Source: CAYSLC01 sp964431545
Lineage (GTDB): Bacteria; Desulfobacterota; Desulfobacteria; Desulfobacterales; JAABSP01
Direction of reading: 5' to 3'
NCBI GenBank assembly: GCA_964431545.1
Contig: CAYSLC010000238.1
Coordinates: 1-7,722, forward strand
Length of the DNA: 7,722 nt
The position numbers and the translations under genes are program-made. Positions 1-6,078 of the stretch are shown piece after piece; the stretch's first letter is position 1, and each line of letters opens with the position of its first letter. The notes beneath the pieces were generated by a model. It saw only the letters and a program-made list of their open reading frames with translations, had not been told where the DNA came from and did no database searches.

Positions 1-25
1 CCGGAAACGCCCCGATGGAGTCGGA

Positions 26-478
26 TCACTTGTGGGTATGTCCGAAGTAGAGCTTTTCGAACTCCTTGAGCAGCTCCCGGAGTTTTTCCACGTGCTTGAG
101 ATCCGTGGTCTGCTTGCTCTTCATGGCATGGATGAGCATCTGGTGAAGCACGCCGATCTTTTCATTGTATTTTTCGGCGTCCAGTTTGATCCGCTGGGTC
201 ATGAAGTACTGGGTGACGATCTCCTGGAGCTTGTTGGCGTGGAGTTCCTTGTTGTTGATCCACCGGACCAACTGATTGTAGTTGGACGGCTCCCCCTTGC
301 TCAGGCCGATGATCTGGTTCATCGATTTCTCGATGGTGGTGATGTGCTCGCCGATGAGATCGGACCGGAGCTGGTCGTCGTAGATGCCGCAGGGGATCTC
401 GCAGTGGGCCCCGGCGGTGGCCGCCCCCAGAAGCAGGGCGGCGATGGTGATCGTTGCCAGTAGAGCGGTTCTTTTCAT
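26..478 (-). CDS. sodN: Nickel superoxide dismutase with Sec signal peptide
   Basis: This is a 150-residue precursor of nickel superoxide dismutase, which converts superoxide to oxygen and peroxide. Residues 1-24 form a signal peptide: Lys2-Arg3, a hydrophobic stretch rich in Ala, Leu and Ile, then Ala-Gly-Ala. Residue 25 begins HCEIPCGIYD, the family nickel hook HCxxPCGxY. In known enzymes the His1 amine and side chain, Cys2 and Cys6 bind Ni, and Tyr9 guards the site. After cleavage the protein is 126 residues, close to the roughly 117 of characterised enzymes. The remainder is helical, and the segment QLVRWINNKELHANK (residues 69-83) matches the family core. The start is supported by AAAGGAGG at 485-492, six bases upstream. 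The protein is probably periplasmic. No SodX-type maturation protease is visible, and signal peptidase cleavage alone would expose His1. The gene lies 130 bases downstream of metF on the same strand. The family call is firm; periplasmic location is inferred. Confidence 0.95.
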   Translation of the reverse strand: MKRTALLATITIAALLLGAATAGAHCEIPCGIYDDQLRSDLIGEHITTIEKSMNQIIGLSKGEPSNYNQLVRWINNKELHANKLQEIVTQYFMTQRIKLDAEKYNEKIGVLHQMLIHAMKSKQTTDLKHVEKLRELLKEFEKLYFGHTHK

Positions 479-544
479 GCGTTGCCTCCTTTCGATGGTT
501 TTGAATCATTTCGACGGGGTTTTCAGCACTTCCGCCTCATCCAA

Positions 545-573
545 ATGGTAGCGCATCGCTCGTCGGGAGGCAA
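545..573 (-). promoter_or_regulatory. Candidate sigma-70 type promoter for sodN
   Basis: On the minus strand, TTGCCT (568-573) and TACCAT (545-550) are separated by 17 bases. Each matches four of six consensus positions. Transcription would start near 538, leaving a leader of about 60 bases before the sodN ATG. The metF-sodN gap also contains AAGGAT/ATCCTT (572-577 and 586-591, 8-base loop), which has no T-run and is a poor terminator. Read-through from metVF therefore remains possible. Confidence 0.3.
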
Positions 574-608
574 GGATTGACCGGTATCCTTCCGAATCGA
601 TTGATGAT

Positions 609-1532
609 TTACGATGCCGCCCTCACCGGGGCCCCTTCCGCGTCGAGGGTTTCCACCACCTCGGGGACGATATCGGACCATCCCAGGGGCATGAAATGGA
701 TCCCCTGGGCCATGGGGGCGATCTCCCGCACCAGCCGCTTGGTGATCTCCGTCGCCTTCTTCTTCCGCTCCCCGGCCGTGGACGCCCTCTCCATCTCGTC
801 GATAATCCATTGGGGCACGGTGACGCCCGAGACGTTCTCGTTCATGAACCGGGCCATCTTGGCCGACTTGACCACCACGACCCCATACTGGATGGGGATG
901 CCGAAGGTCTCCGTCCGTTTGGCCATCCGCTCGTAGACCTTGGGATCGTAGACCGCCTGGGTCTGGAAGAATCGGGCACCGGCCTCGATCTTCTTCTCCA
1001 TCTTCATCAACTGGAGGTCGAGGGGCTCGCAGTTGGGGTTGACCACGGCGCCCAGGGCAAGGTTTGTGGGCCGCTTCAGGGGGTTGTCCATCATGTCCCG
1101 GCCCTCGTTGAGCCCCTTGGCGACGTTCAGGAGCTGCACCGAATCGATGTCGAAGACGCTCTTGGCGGCCTTGTGGTCCCCCAGACTGGTGTAGTCCCCG
1201 GTGAGGCAGAGGACGTTGTCGATGCCCAGGGAGCAGGCCGACAGGAGGTCGGACTGGAGGGCGATCCGGTTCCGGTCCCGGCAGGTGAGCTGGAAGATGG
1301 GCTCGAACCCTTTCTCCTTGAGCTTTACCGATGCGGCCAGGGAGCCGAGGCGCATGACGGCGCTCTGGTTGTCGGTGACGTTGACGGCGTGGACGTGGTC
1401 CCGGACCGTCTCCGCCTCCCGAAGGCATTCCGGGGTCCCGGCGCCGTCGCCGTCCCGCAGGCACCCTTTCACCGGCCCCACCTCGCTGGTGATGACGAAT
1501 TCTCCCTTCTCGAACCGTTCCGTGAGCTTCAT
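609..1532 (-). CDS. metF: Methylenetetrahydrofolate reductase, MetF subunit
   Basis: This 307-residue FAD-dependent TIM-barrel protein reduces 5,10-methylene-tetrahydrofolate to 5-methyl-tetrahydrofolate. The product feeds methionine synthesis and, in anaerobes with the Wood-Ljungdahl pathway, the methyl branch of CO2 fixation or acetate oxidation. Family signs are Glu17 in SEVGP (catalytic acid position), TCRDRNR at 83-89, TGDY at 111-114 with the substrate-binding Asp113, FFQTQAVYD at 188-196, and GIHFMPLG at 277-284. Length matches the roughly 300 residues of single-domain MetF. The open frame continues about 600 bases upstream, but the ATG at 1532 is chosen because homology begins there, AGGAGGG lies at 1537-1543, and the ATG overlaps the metV stop as ATGA. 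The tight coupling to metV indicates a type III MetVF enzyme, which uses an electron donor other than direct NAD(P)H. The electron donor itself is not visible here. Confidence 0.94.
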   Translation of the reverse strand: MKLTERFEKGEFVITSEVGPVKGCLRDGDGAGTPECLREAETVRDHVHAVNVTDNQSAVMRLGSLAASVKLKEKGFEPIFQLTCRDRNRIALQSDLLSACSLGIDNVLCLTGDYTSLGDHKAAKSVFDIDSVQLLNVAKGLNEGRDMMDNPLKRPTNLALGAVVNPNCEPLDLQLMKMEKKIEAGARFFQTQAVYDPKVYERMAKRTETFGIPIQYGVVVVKSAKMARFMNENVSGVTVPQWIIDEMERASTAGERKKKATEITKRLVREIAPMAQGIHFMPLGWSDIVPEVVETLDAEGAPVRAAS

Positions 1533-2206
1533 GCCACCCTCCTCTCCTTGATGAGCAGGCGGCGGGGCTTGGCCGCCTTGCTGTAATCCTTGGGCGCCAT
1601 GAACCGGCGCAGTTTGTCGAGTTCCCCCAGGGCCGCCATCCGCTCGTGGATCAGCACCCAGGCGCAGTCCCGTTCCGCGTCCACCTCGCACTTGCCGTTC
1701 TCGGCGCCGCCGCAGGGGCCGTTCAACAGCCCCTTGGCGCACTTGGTCACCGGGCAGATGCCGCCGGTCTCGTTGAGGATGCACTCGCCGCACTCCTGGC
1801 ACTGTTCCAGGGCCAGTTCCCCCATGACCAGGGTGTCCATGTGGCCCACGGAGTCGAGGCCCGTCTTCACCGGCAGGATCCCCCCCATGCCGTCGATCAC
1901 CTGGCGGGCGATCTGGACGGCGCCGCCGCACCCCAGGACCAGGACCGCCTCGGCGTTCCCCAGGGATTCGGCGTGGGGCTCCAGGGCCGCGGAGGTCTTG
2001 TTGACGTAGCAGGTCCGCTCGGGGGTGACCGCCAGCACCACCTCCTTTCCGCTCTCCCGCAGGCGGCCGGCCATCTCCTCCACCTGGGCCGCGCCGCCGG
2101 TGCCGCAGACCTTGGCGCAGCCGTCGCATCCCACCACGGCCAGTTTGTCGTATCCCTCCACGGCGGCCATGACCTCCGGGAAGGGTTTGGGTGTGGTTCC
2201 GATCAT
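1529..2206 (-). CDS. metV: MetV, cysteine-rich subunit of type III methylene-THF reductase
   Basis: This 225-residue protein is the partner of MetF in two-subunit (MetVF) reductases, corresponding to the zinc and Fe-S containing MTHFR C-terminal-type domain. It carries many cysteines: C27-x2-C30-x3-C34 near the N-terminus, single Cys at 66 and 93, then a dense block CQECGEC (136-142), CPVTKC (151-156), GPCGG (164-167), C173 and C181. These are candidate ligands for a metal or Fe-S cluster that passes electrons to the FAD of MetF. The frame is open up to 2329, but the ATG at 2206 is chosen because AAAGGAGA lies at 2215-2222 and the upstream extension has no Shine-Dalgarno and no family resemblance. 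Its stop overlaps the metF start by 4 bases, so translation is probably coupled. A -24/-12 promoter lies about 105 bases upstream. Family assignment is firm; electron-transfer details are inferred from characterised acetogen enzymes. Confidence 0.9.
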   Translation of the reverse strand: MIGTTPKPFPEVMAAVEGYDKLAVVGCDGCAKVCGTGGAAQVEEMAGRLRESGKEVVLAVTPERTCYVNKTSAALEPHAESLGNAEAVLVLGCGGAVQIARQVIDGMGGILPVKTGLDSVGHMDTLVMGELALEQCQECGECILNETGGICPVTKCAKGLLNGPCGGAENGKCEVDAERDCAWVLIHERMAALGELDKLRRFMAPKDYSKAAKPRRLLIKERRVA

Positions 2207-2259
2207 CGCTTGCGTCTCCTTTCGTGGTTGAACACCCGCATCGCTTGCACAGAGATGTT

Positions 2260-2295
2260 CTGTCATACAGCGGTTCTCCGGATCCCGGAGAACCG
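2260..2295 (-). promoter_or_regulatory. Tandem stem-loops in the metV 5' leader
   Basis: CGGTTCTCCGG (2271-2281) and its exact reverse complement (2285-2295) flank a 3-base loop, giving an 11-bp perfect stem. Directly abutting it, CTGT (2260-2263) and ACAG (2267-2270) form a second 4-bp stem with a CAT loop. GAACCGGTTC at 2290-2299 overlaps one arm of the long stem, so an alternative pairing exists. There is no T-run on either side, so this is not a standard terminator. If transcription starts near 2302, the long hairpin would begin within the first ten nucleotides of the metVF mRNA. A role in transcript stability or regulation is inference. Confidence 0.6.
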
Positions 2296-2310
2296 GTTCG
2301 ACAGCAGGGG

Positions 2311-2330
2311 ATTGCAATGGGAATGCCAAG
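2311..2330 (-). promoter_or_regulatory. Sigma-54 (-24/-12) promoter for metVF
   Basis: On the minus strand the sequence CTTGGCATTCCCATTGCAAT fits the sigma-54 consensus TTGGCAC-N5-TTGCA with one mismatch (T for C after GGCA). The invariant GG (2326-2327) and GC (2314-2315) are separated by exactly 10 bases, as required. The predicted transcription start is near 2302, giving a leader of about 96 bases before metV. Sigma-54 promoters need an AAA+ enhancer-binding activator bound upstream; the dyad cluster at 2438-2500 lies in the right range. No convincing sigma-70 promoter was seen for this gene on the same stretch. Confidence 0.65.
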
Positions 2331-2437
2331 AAATCAAAGCCAAGGGGTTTTTCAGGATCAGTATCCTATAATCCACGATTTCACCGACAGTCGGCCTCGA
2401 AAACGATACCGGATCGGAGCCCGTTCCAGGCCGAAGA

Positions 2438-2500
2438 GTTTACAACCATAAACTGTTTATCGGTTGTTCGTCGCTTACAAGTGTAAACCAAAGTTTACAA
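2438..2500. promoter_or_regulatory. Cluster of GTTTACA/TGTAAAC dyads, candidate operator or upstream activating sequence
   Basis: Within 63 bases there are two exact GTTTACAA copies (2438-2445, 2493-2500), a near copy GCTTACAA (2473-2480), GTTTAT (2455-2460), and inverted copies TAAAC (2449-2453) and TGTAAAC (2482-2488). They form overlapping dyads: TGTAAAC-CAAA-GTTTACA (2482-2499, 7-bp perfect arms), TAAAC-T-GTTTA (2449-2459), GTTTA-N6-TAAAC (2438-2453) and TTACA-AG-TGTAA (2475-2486). Half-sites resemble those of the BirA biotin operator, but the spacing is far too short for that. The cluster lies about 140-190 bp upstream of the predicted metVF start and about 100 bp upstream of the plus-strand promoter. 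The binding protein is unknown. Confidence 0.6.
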
Positions 2501-2604
2501 AACCCTTCCGCTCTACCACCGGGTCGCGAAACATCCGGACATGTCCGTGAAGCATCGGCTCCGCGCGCCGCTGGTCCACGATTCCCGGCGCCGGGGGGTA
2601 TGGT

Positions 2605-2633
2605 TTGCCAAGCCTGGCGGCGCATGATAGACT
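2605..2633 (+). promoter_or_regulatory. Sigma-70 type promoter for the AAA-nuclease gene
   Basis: TTGCCA (2605-2610, five of six consensus bases) and TAGACT (2628-2633, four of six) are separated by exactly 17 bases. Transcription would start near 2640, leaving a leader of about 73 bases to the GTG start at 2713. A short dyad GCCA/TGGC (2607-2610 and 2615-2618) overlaps the -35 box and could be an operator half, but it is short enough to be chance. Confidence 0.45.
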
Positions 2634-2712
2634 GAATGGGAAAACGCCGTGATGCGACCCATTTACGCGCCTTTGCACGGCACGGTCTTCGGTACGCGAC
2701 AGGGAGAAATCC

Positions 2713-4314
2713 GTGAGAAGATTTTCATCCTATGGACCTGTGAACAAGAACCGGCACTTTTATGTGCCGAGGTCGGAATTGGTGAATGCCGCCGCGTATC
2801 AATTGACCGGCGAAACCGGAGATACGGGCGGTCACTACGTGACGGTCTGGGCGCCCCGTCAGTGCGGAAAAACCTGGATCATGCGGGAGGTCGTTGAAAA
2901 AATCGGTGAAACCGGGCAATTCGATACCGCCATCATCAGTATGCAGTCGGCCGGGACGGAGACCACGGAGGGGGGGATCCTTGGATTGTTCGTTACCAAG
3001 CTGGAGGAATGGTTCGATCGGCCTTTACAAAACATCACCGCCTGGCGGGATCTTCGCCGGCTGTTTGCCGAGCCGAATTTTGAACGGCCCCTGGTCCTGG
3101 TCATTGACGAATTCGACGCCCTCCAGGAGCCCTTTATCAATACATTTGTCAACGAATTTCGGGATATTTACATCACCAGACAAACGGACCCCCCTTCCGG
3201 TTCCAGGAAAAAAGGTTTGCTCCACGGTCTGGCCCTCATCGGCGTGCGAAGCGTGTTGGGCATCGAAAACGTCAAAGGGTCGCCGTTCAACGTCCAGCGG
3301 TCGATGCACATCCCCAACCTGACGCCGGCCGAGGTGCGGTCCATGTTCGGGTGGTACGAAAAGGAAAGCGGACAGCCCGTGGATGCCGATGTCGTTGACC
3401 GCGTCTTTACCGAGACATGGGGTCAGCCGGGGCTCGTGTCCTGGTTCGGAGAGCTGCTGACGGAGGTCTACAACCCCCGGCCGGATCGGCCGATCGACAT
3501 GAAGGCGTTCGATCATGCGTTCAAGCGGGCGGTTCAGGCCCTCCCCAACAACAATATTTTGAACATTATCAGCAAAGCGAAGCAGGCGCCGTATAAAGAG
3601 ACCGTGCTGGAACTGTTCAGGACGGACAGAAAAATCGAATTCGCATTCGATGATCCGCATCAGAATTTTCTGTACATGAACGGCGTCATCGATTTCGATG
3701 AAGAAGGAGACTCGCTGTATGTGAAATTCTCCTGTCCCTTTGTGCAGAAACGGTTGTTCAACTACTTTTCCCGGGACACTTTTCATACATTGGATCACCT
3801 CTACGACCCGATGACGAACATCGGGGCGATTCTGGCCGCGGATGACATCCGGATCCCGGAACTGATGCGCCTTTATCAAACGTACCTTACCCGGAACCGG
3901 GATTGGCTGTTGAAAGATGCGCCGCGACGCAAAACCGACCTGCGGATCCAGGAGGCGGTCTTCCATTTCAATCTCTACATGTATCTGAAATCGTTTTTCC
4001 AGGACAAGGGCGGCGAAGTATACCCCGAATTTCCCACCGGCAACGGCAAGGTGGACATTCTGATCCGCCGGGCCGGAAAGCTGTATGCGCTGGAACTCAA
4101 ATCCTTCAAGGACCGATACACCTACAGGCTGGCGGTGAATCGGGCCGCGGAGTACGCGATCCAGTTGGGAACAAGGGAGCTTTTTCTCATCTTTTTCATC
4201 GAATCCATCGACGCGGAAAACCGTCTGGCGCTGGAAGCGCCGCACCGGGAAGGGGAAGCCGGCGTGGAGGTGCGGCCGATTTTCGTGGAAACCGGCCCCC
4301 TCGCCTTTTTTTAA
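2713..4314 (+). CDS. AAA ATPase with C-terminal PD-(D/E)XK nuclease domain
   Basis: This 533-residue protein joins an ATPase to a nuclease-like domain. Residues 8-28 (GPVNKNRHFYVPRSELV) resemble the entry segment of bacterial AAA-like proteins. The Walker A motif is APRQCGKT (47-54), with Ala instead of the first Gly, a variant I associate with this family. Walker B is LVLVIDEFD (127-135). LALIGVRS (173-180) is a likely sensor strand, and GQPGLVSWFG (237-246) resembles the helical-lid motif of AAA_35-type ATPases. The C-terminus has E435/E439, GKVDILI with D448, and ALELK with E461 and K463, the D...ExK pattern of the PD-(D/E)XK fold. The closing segment RAAEYAIQLGTRELFLIFF also fits. GTG 2713 is chosen because AGGGAG lies six bases upstream. 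Codons look more AT-rich than in the flanking genes, and the gene stands alone. Biological role is unknown; defence or mobile-element function is speculation. Confidence 0.82.
   Translation: MRRFSSYGPVNKNRHFYVPRSELVNAAAYQLTGETGDTGGHYVTVWAPRQCGKTWIMREVVEKIGETGQFDTAIISMQSAGTETTEGGILGLFVTKLEEWFDRPLQNITAWRDLRRLFAEPNFERPLVLVIDEFDALQEPFINTFVNEFRDIYITRQTDPPSGSRKKGLLHGLALIGVRSVLGIENVKGSPFNVQRSMHIPNLTPAEVRSMFGWYEKESGQPVDADVVDRVFTETWGQPGLVSWFGELLTEVYNPRPDRPIDMKAFDHAFKRAVQALPNNNILNIISKAKQAPYKETVLELFRTDRKIEFAFDDPHQNFLYMNGVIDFDEEGDSLYVKFSCPFVQKRLFNYFSRDTFHTLDHLYDPMTNIGAILAADDIRIPELMRLYQTYLTRNRDWLLKDAPRRKTDLRIQEAVFHFNLYMYLKSFFQDKGGEVYPEFPTGNGKVDILIRRAGKLYALELKSFKDRYTYRLAVNRAAEYAIQLGTRELFLIFFIESIDAENRLALEAPHREGEAGVEVRPIFVETGPLAFF
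4261..4312 (+). terminator. Intrinsic terminator embedded in the 3' end of the AAA-nuclease gene
   Basis: GGCG (4261-4264) can pair with CGCC (4302-4305). Inside, AGG (4268-4270) pairs with CCT, GGCCG with CGGCC, and TTTC with GAAA, around a GTG loop. The stem is imperfect, with small internal loops, but it is followed immediately by seven T residues (4306-4312). The last T belongs to the TAA stop codon, so the terminator lies almost wholly inside the coding sequence. It would separate this gene from the transport operon that follows. Confidence 0.5.
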
Positions 4315-4354
4315 TCTACCGCATCCAGGTTGGATAAATACAGGGTTTCACCGA

Positions 4355-4383
4355 TGGACCGATGGCCGCCGACCGGGTATACT
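4355..4383 (+). promoter_or_regulatory. Candidate promoter of the BCCT transport operon
   Basis: TGGACC (4355-4360, four of six consensus) and TATACT (4378-4383, five of six) are separated by 17 bases. The -35 box lies inside a perfect tandem repeat of ACCGATGG (4350-4357 and 4358-4365), which could be a direct-repeat operator. Transcription would start near 4390, about 37 bases before the GTG start of the transporter. Confidence 0.5.
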
Positions 4384-4426
4384 GTACCTCCCATTGAGAT
4401 GGCACACCAAGTGGAAAGGAGGGATT

Positions 4427-6055
4427 GTGACCGAACAGCAGTCCACCCCGCCGCCCGAGGCGGAAACCGGCTGGTTTCATCTGGATGTTCACCCCTGGGT
4501 CTTTTTCGTGTCCGCGGGATTGATCATCCTCTTCGTGGTCGCCACCATCGTCTTTCAGACCTACCTGGGCAACTTTTTCCAGGTGCTCCAGGGCGCCATG
4601 TCCCGCTACGCGGGGTGGTTCTTCATCTGGACCATGAACATCGTCCTCGTCTTCGTGCTGGCGCTTCTGCTGAGCCGGTTCGGCGACATCCGGATGGGCG
4701 GCCCCGACGCCCGGCCCGCCTTTTCCACCCTCTCCTGGTTCGCCATGCTCTTTTCCGCCGGCATGGGCATCGGGCTGCTCTTCTACGGCGTGGCCGAACC
4801 GATGTTCCATTATGCGGCCAACCCGCTGGCGGAGCCCGGCACCACCGACGCGGCCCGCAAGGCCATGGACATCACCTTTCTCCACTGGGGGCTGCATCCG
4901 TGGGGGATTTACACCCTGGTGGCCCTCTCCCTGGCCTTCTTCTCCTTCAACAAGGGGCTGCCCCTTTCCATCCGCACCGCCTTCTATCCGCTGTTCGGGG
5001 AAAGGATCCACGGCGGCATCGGAAACGCCATCGACATCATGGCCACCGTGGCGACGCTCTTCGGCGTGGCCACCTCCCTGGGGCTCGGGGTCCAGCAGGT
5101 CAATGCCGGGCTCGACCACCTCTTCGGCATCGGCCAGACCCGGCTCATCCAGGTCTCCCTCATCGCCGGCATCACCGCGGTGGCCACCTGGTCGGTGGTC
5201 CGGGGGCTCGACAAGGGGATCCGCCGGATATCGGAGATCAACATCGTCTTTGCCGGGGCCCTGGCGCTTTTCGTCTTCCTCCTGGGCCCCACCCTCTTCA
5301 TCCTGGACGCCCTGCTGGAGAACATCGGCTATTACCTCCAGCATCTGCCCCAGCTCTCCACCTGGAACGAGACCTATGAACAGAGCCGGTGGCAGCACGG
5401 GTGGACCATCTTCTACTGGTCCTGGTGGATCGCCTGGTCCCCCTTCGTGGGGATGTTCATCGCCCGGGTCTCCTATGGCCGGAAGATCCGCGAGTTCATC
5501 CTGGGGGTGATGCTGGTGCCCACCTTCGTCACCTTTCTCTGGATCACCATTTTCGGGAATACGGCCCTCAACATCGAGATGTTCGGCGCCGGCGGCATCG
5601 CCGCGGCCGTGCAGGAGAACATCCCGGTCTCCCTCTTCGTGCTCCTGGAGCATTTCCCCCTGGACACCCTCACCTCTATTCTGGGTATCGTGGTGGTGGT
5701 CACCTTTTTCGTCACCTCGTCGGACTCCGGCTCCATGGTGATCGATATCATCACCTCGGGCGGCAACCCCGATCCACCGGTCTTCTCGCGGCTCTTCTGG
5801 GCGATCATGGAGGGGGCCGTCGCCGGGGCCCTGCTGCTGGGGGGCGGACTGGTGGCGCTCCAGACCGCCACCATCACCACCGGCCTCCCCTTTGCGCTGG
5901 TCATCCTCGGCATGTGTTTCGCCCTTTATAAAGGGCTGTCGGAATATTCGGGACCCCAGGAATTCACCCTGGACGTGACGGGGAAGGTTCCGGAGTTCCG
6001 GATCAAGCAGGCATCGTCCCTGAAGAAAACCTATGGACATCAGAAGCTGTGGTAG
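4427..6055 (+). CDS. BCCT-family betaine/choline/carnitine-type transporter
   Basis: This 542-residue inner-membrane carrier is a member of the betaine/choline/carnitine transporter family, with about 12 hydrophobic segments between residues 24 and 500. The substrate and sodium motif GMGIGLLFYGVAEP lies at 112-125. The GMGIG version is that of Na+-coupled carriers such as BetP, whereas the antiporter CaiT has a different residue there. The family signature and aromatic box fall in FYWSWWIAWSPFVG (329-342), including Trp331, 333, 334 and 337, followed by FIARVSYGRKIREF (344-357). Both termini are short compared with osmosensing BetP. Annotation programs may start at ATG 4394, but GTG 4427 is chosen because AAAGGAGG lies at 4415-4422 and none precedes 4394. 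The gene is first in an apparent operon, with the binding-protein gene 23 bases downstream. Substrate is likely glycine betaine, choline or a related quaternary amine; which one cannot be told from sequence. Confidence 0.93.
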   Translation: MTEQQSTPPPEAETGWFHLDVHPWVFFVSAGLIILFVVATIVFQTYLGNFFQVLQGAMSRYAGWFFIWTMNIVLVFVLALLLSRFGDIRMGGPDARPAFSTLSWFAMLFSAGMGIGLLFYGVAEPMFHYAANPLAEPGTTDAARKAMDITFLHWGLHPWGIYTLVALSLAFFSFNKGLPLSIRTAFYPLFGERIHGGIGNAIDIMATVATLFGVATSLGLGVQQVNAGLDHLFGIGQTRLIQVSLIAGITAVATWSVVRGLDKGIRRISEINIVFAGALALFVFLLGPTLFILDALLENIGYYLQHLPQLSTWNETYEQSRWQHGWTIFYWSWWIAWSPFVGMFIARVSYGRKIREFILGVMLVPTFVTFLWITIFGNTALNIEMFGAGGIAAAVQENIPVSLFVLLEHFPLDTLTSILGIVVVVTFFVTSSDSGSMVIDIITSGGNPDPPVFSRLFWAIMEGAVAGALLLGGGLVALQTATITTGLPFALVILGMCFALYKGLSEYSGPQEFTLDVTGKVPEFRIKQASSLKKTYGHQKLW

Positions 6056-6078
6056 CGACCTTCCGGAAAGGAGATATG

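Larger units (their letters stand above)
2207..2712. other. Divergent intergenic region between metV and the AAA-nuclease gene
   Basis: This 506-base stretch has no convincing coding sequence. From left to right it holds the metV ribosome-binding site (2215-2222), tandem hairpins (2260-2295), and a palindrome GAACCGGTTC (2290-2299). Next come a -24/-12 promoter on the minus strand (2311-2330), AGGAT/ATCCT (2354-2367), CCGACAGTCGG (2384-2394), and a cluster of GTTTACA dyads (2438-2500). A -35/-10 promoter on the plus strand (2605-2633) precedes the AGGGAG Shine-Dalgarno (2701-2706) of the downstream gene. Nothing distinct was seen in 2501-2604 or 2634-2700. Confidence 0.7.

Noticed and set aside
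482..573. TTGCCTCC (minus strand 566-573) is exactly complementary to GGAGGCAA over the sodN Shine-Dalgarno (482-489), suggesting an anti-Shine-Dalgarno switch
   Set aside because: It is only 8 bases, more than 75 bases away, and the upstream copy forms the candidate -35 box of the sodN promoter, so it may not be in the transcript. It would matter only for read-through mRNA from metVF.
1533..2129. Upstream extension of the metF frame across metV
   Set aside because: The translated extension is Arg/Gly-rich noise, while the overlapping frame encodes MetV with conserved cysteine motifs. metF has its own Shine-Dalgarno and ATG at 1532.
2207..2329. N-terminal extension of metV to an ATG at 2329
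   Set aside because: There is no Shine-Dalgarno, the extension lacks family resemblance, and that ATG lies upstream of the predicted sigma-54 start site.
2367..2372. Perfect TATAAT on the plus strand
   Set aside because: No acceptable -35 box is present 15-18 bases upstream and there is no extended -10. It lies inside the AGGAT/ATCCT area and is 340 bases from the next plus-strand gene.
2438..2500. Biotin (BirA) operator
   Set aside because: GTTTACAA half-sites match, but a BirA operator needs arms separated by about 14-16 bases in TTGTAAACC...GGTTTACAA order. Here the good dyads have 1-6 base spacers and no biotin gene is present.
2649..2897. Small plus-strand open frame overlapping the start of the AAA-nuclease gene
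   Set aside because: It is out of frame with the clear AAA domain, has no ribosome-binding site and no recognisable protein features.
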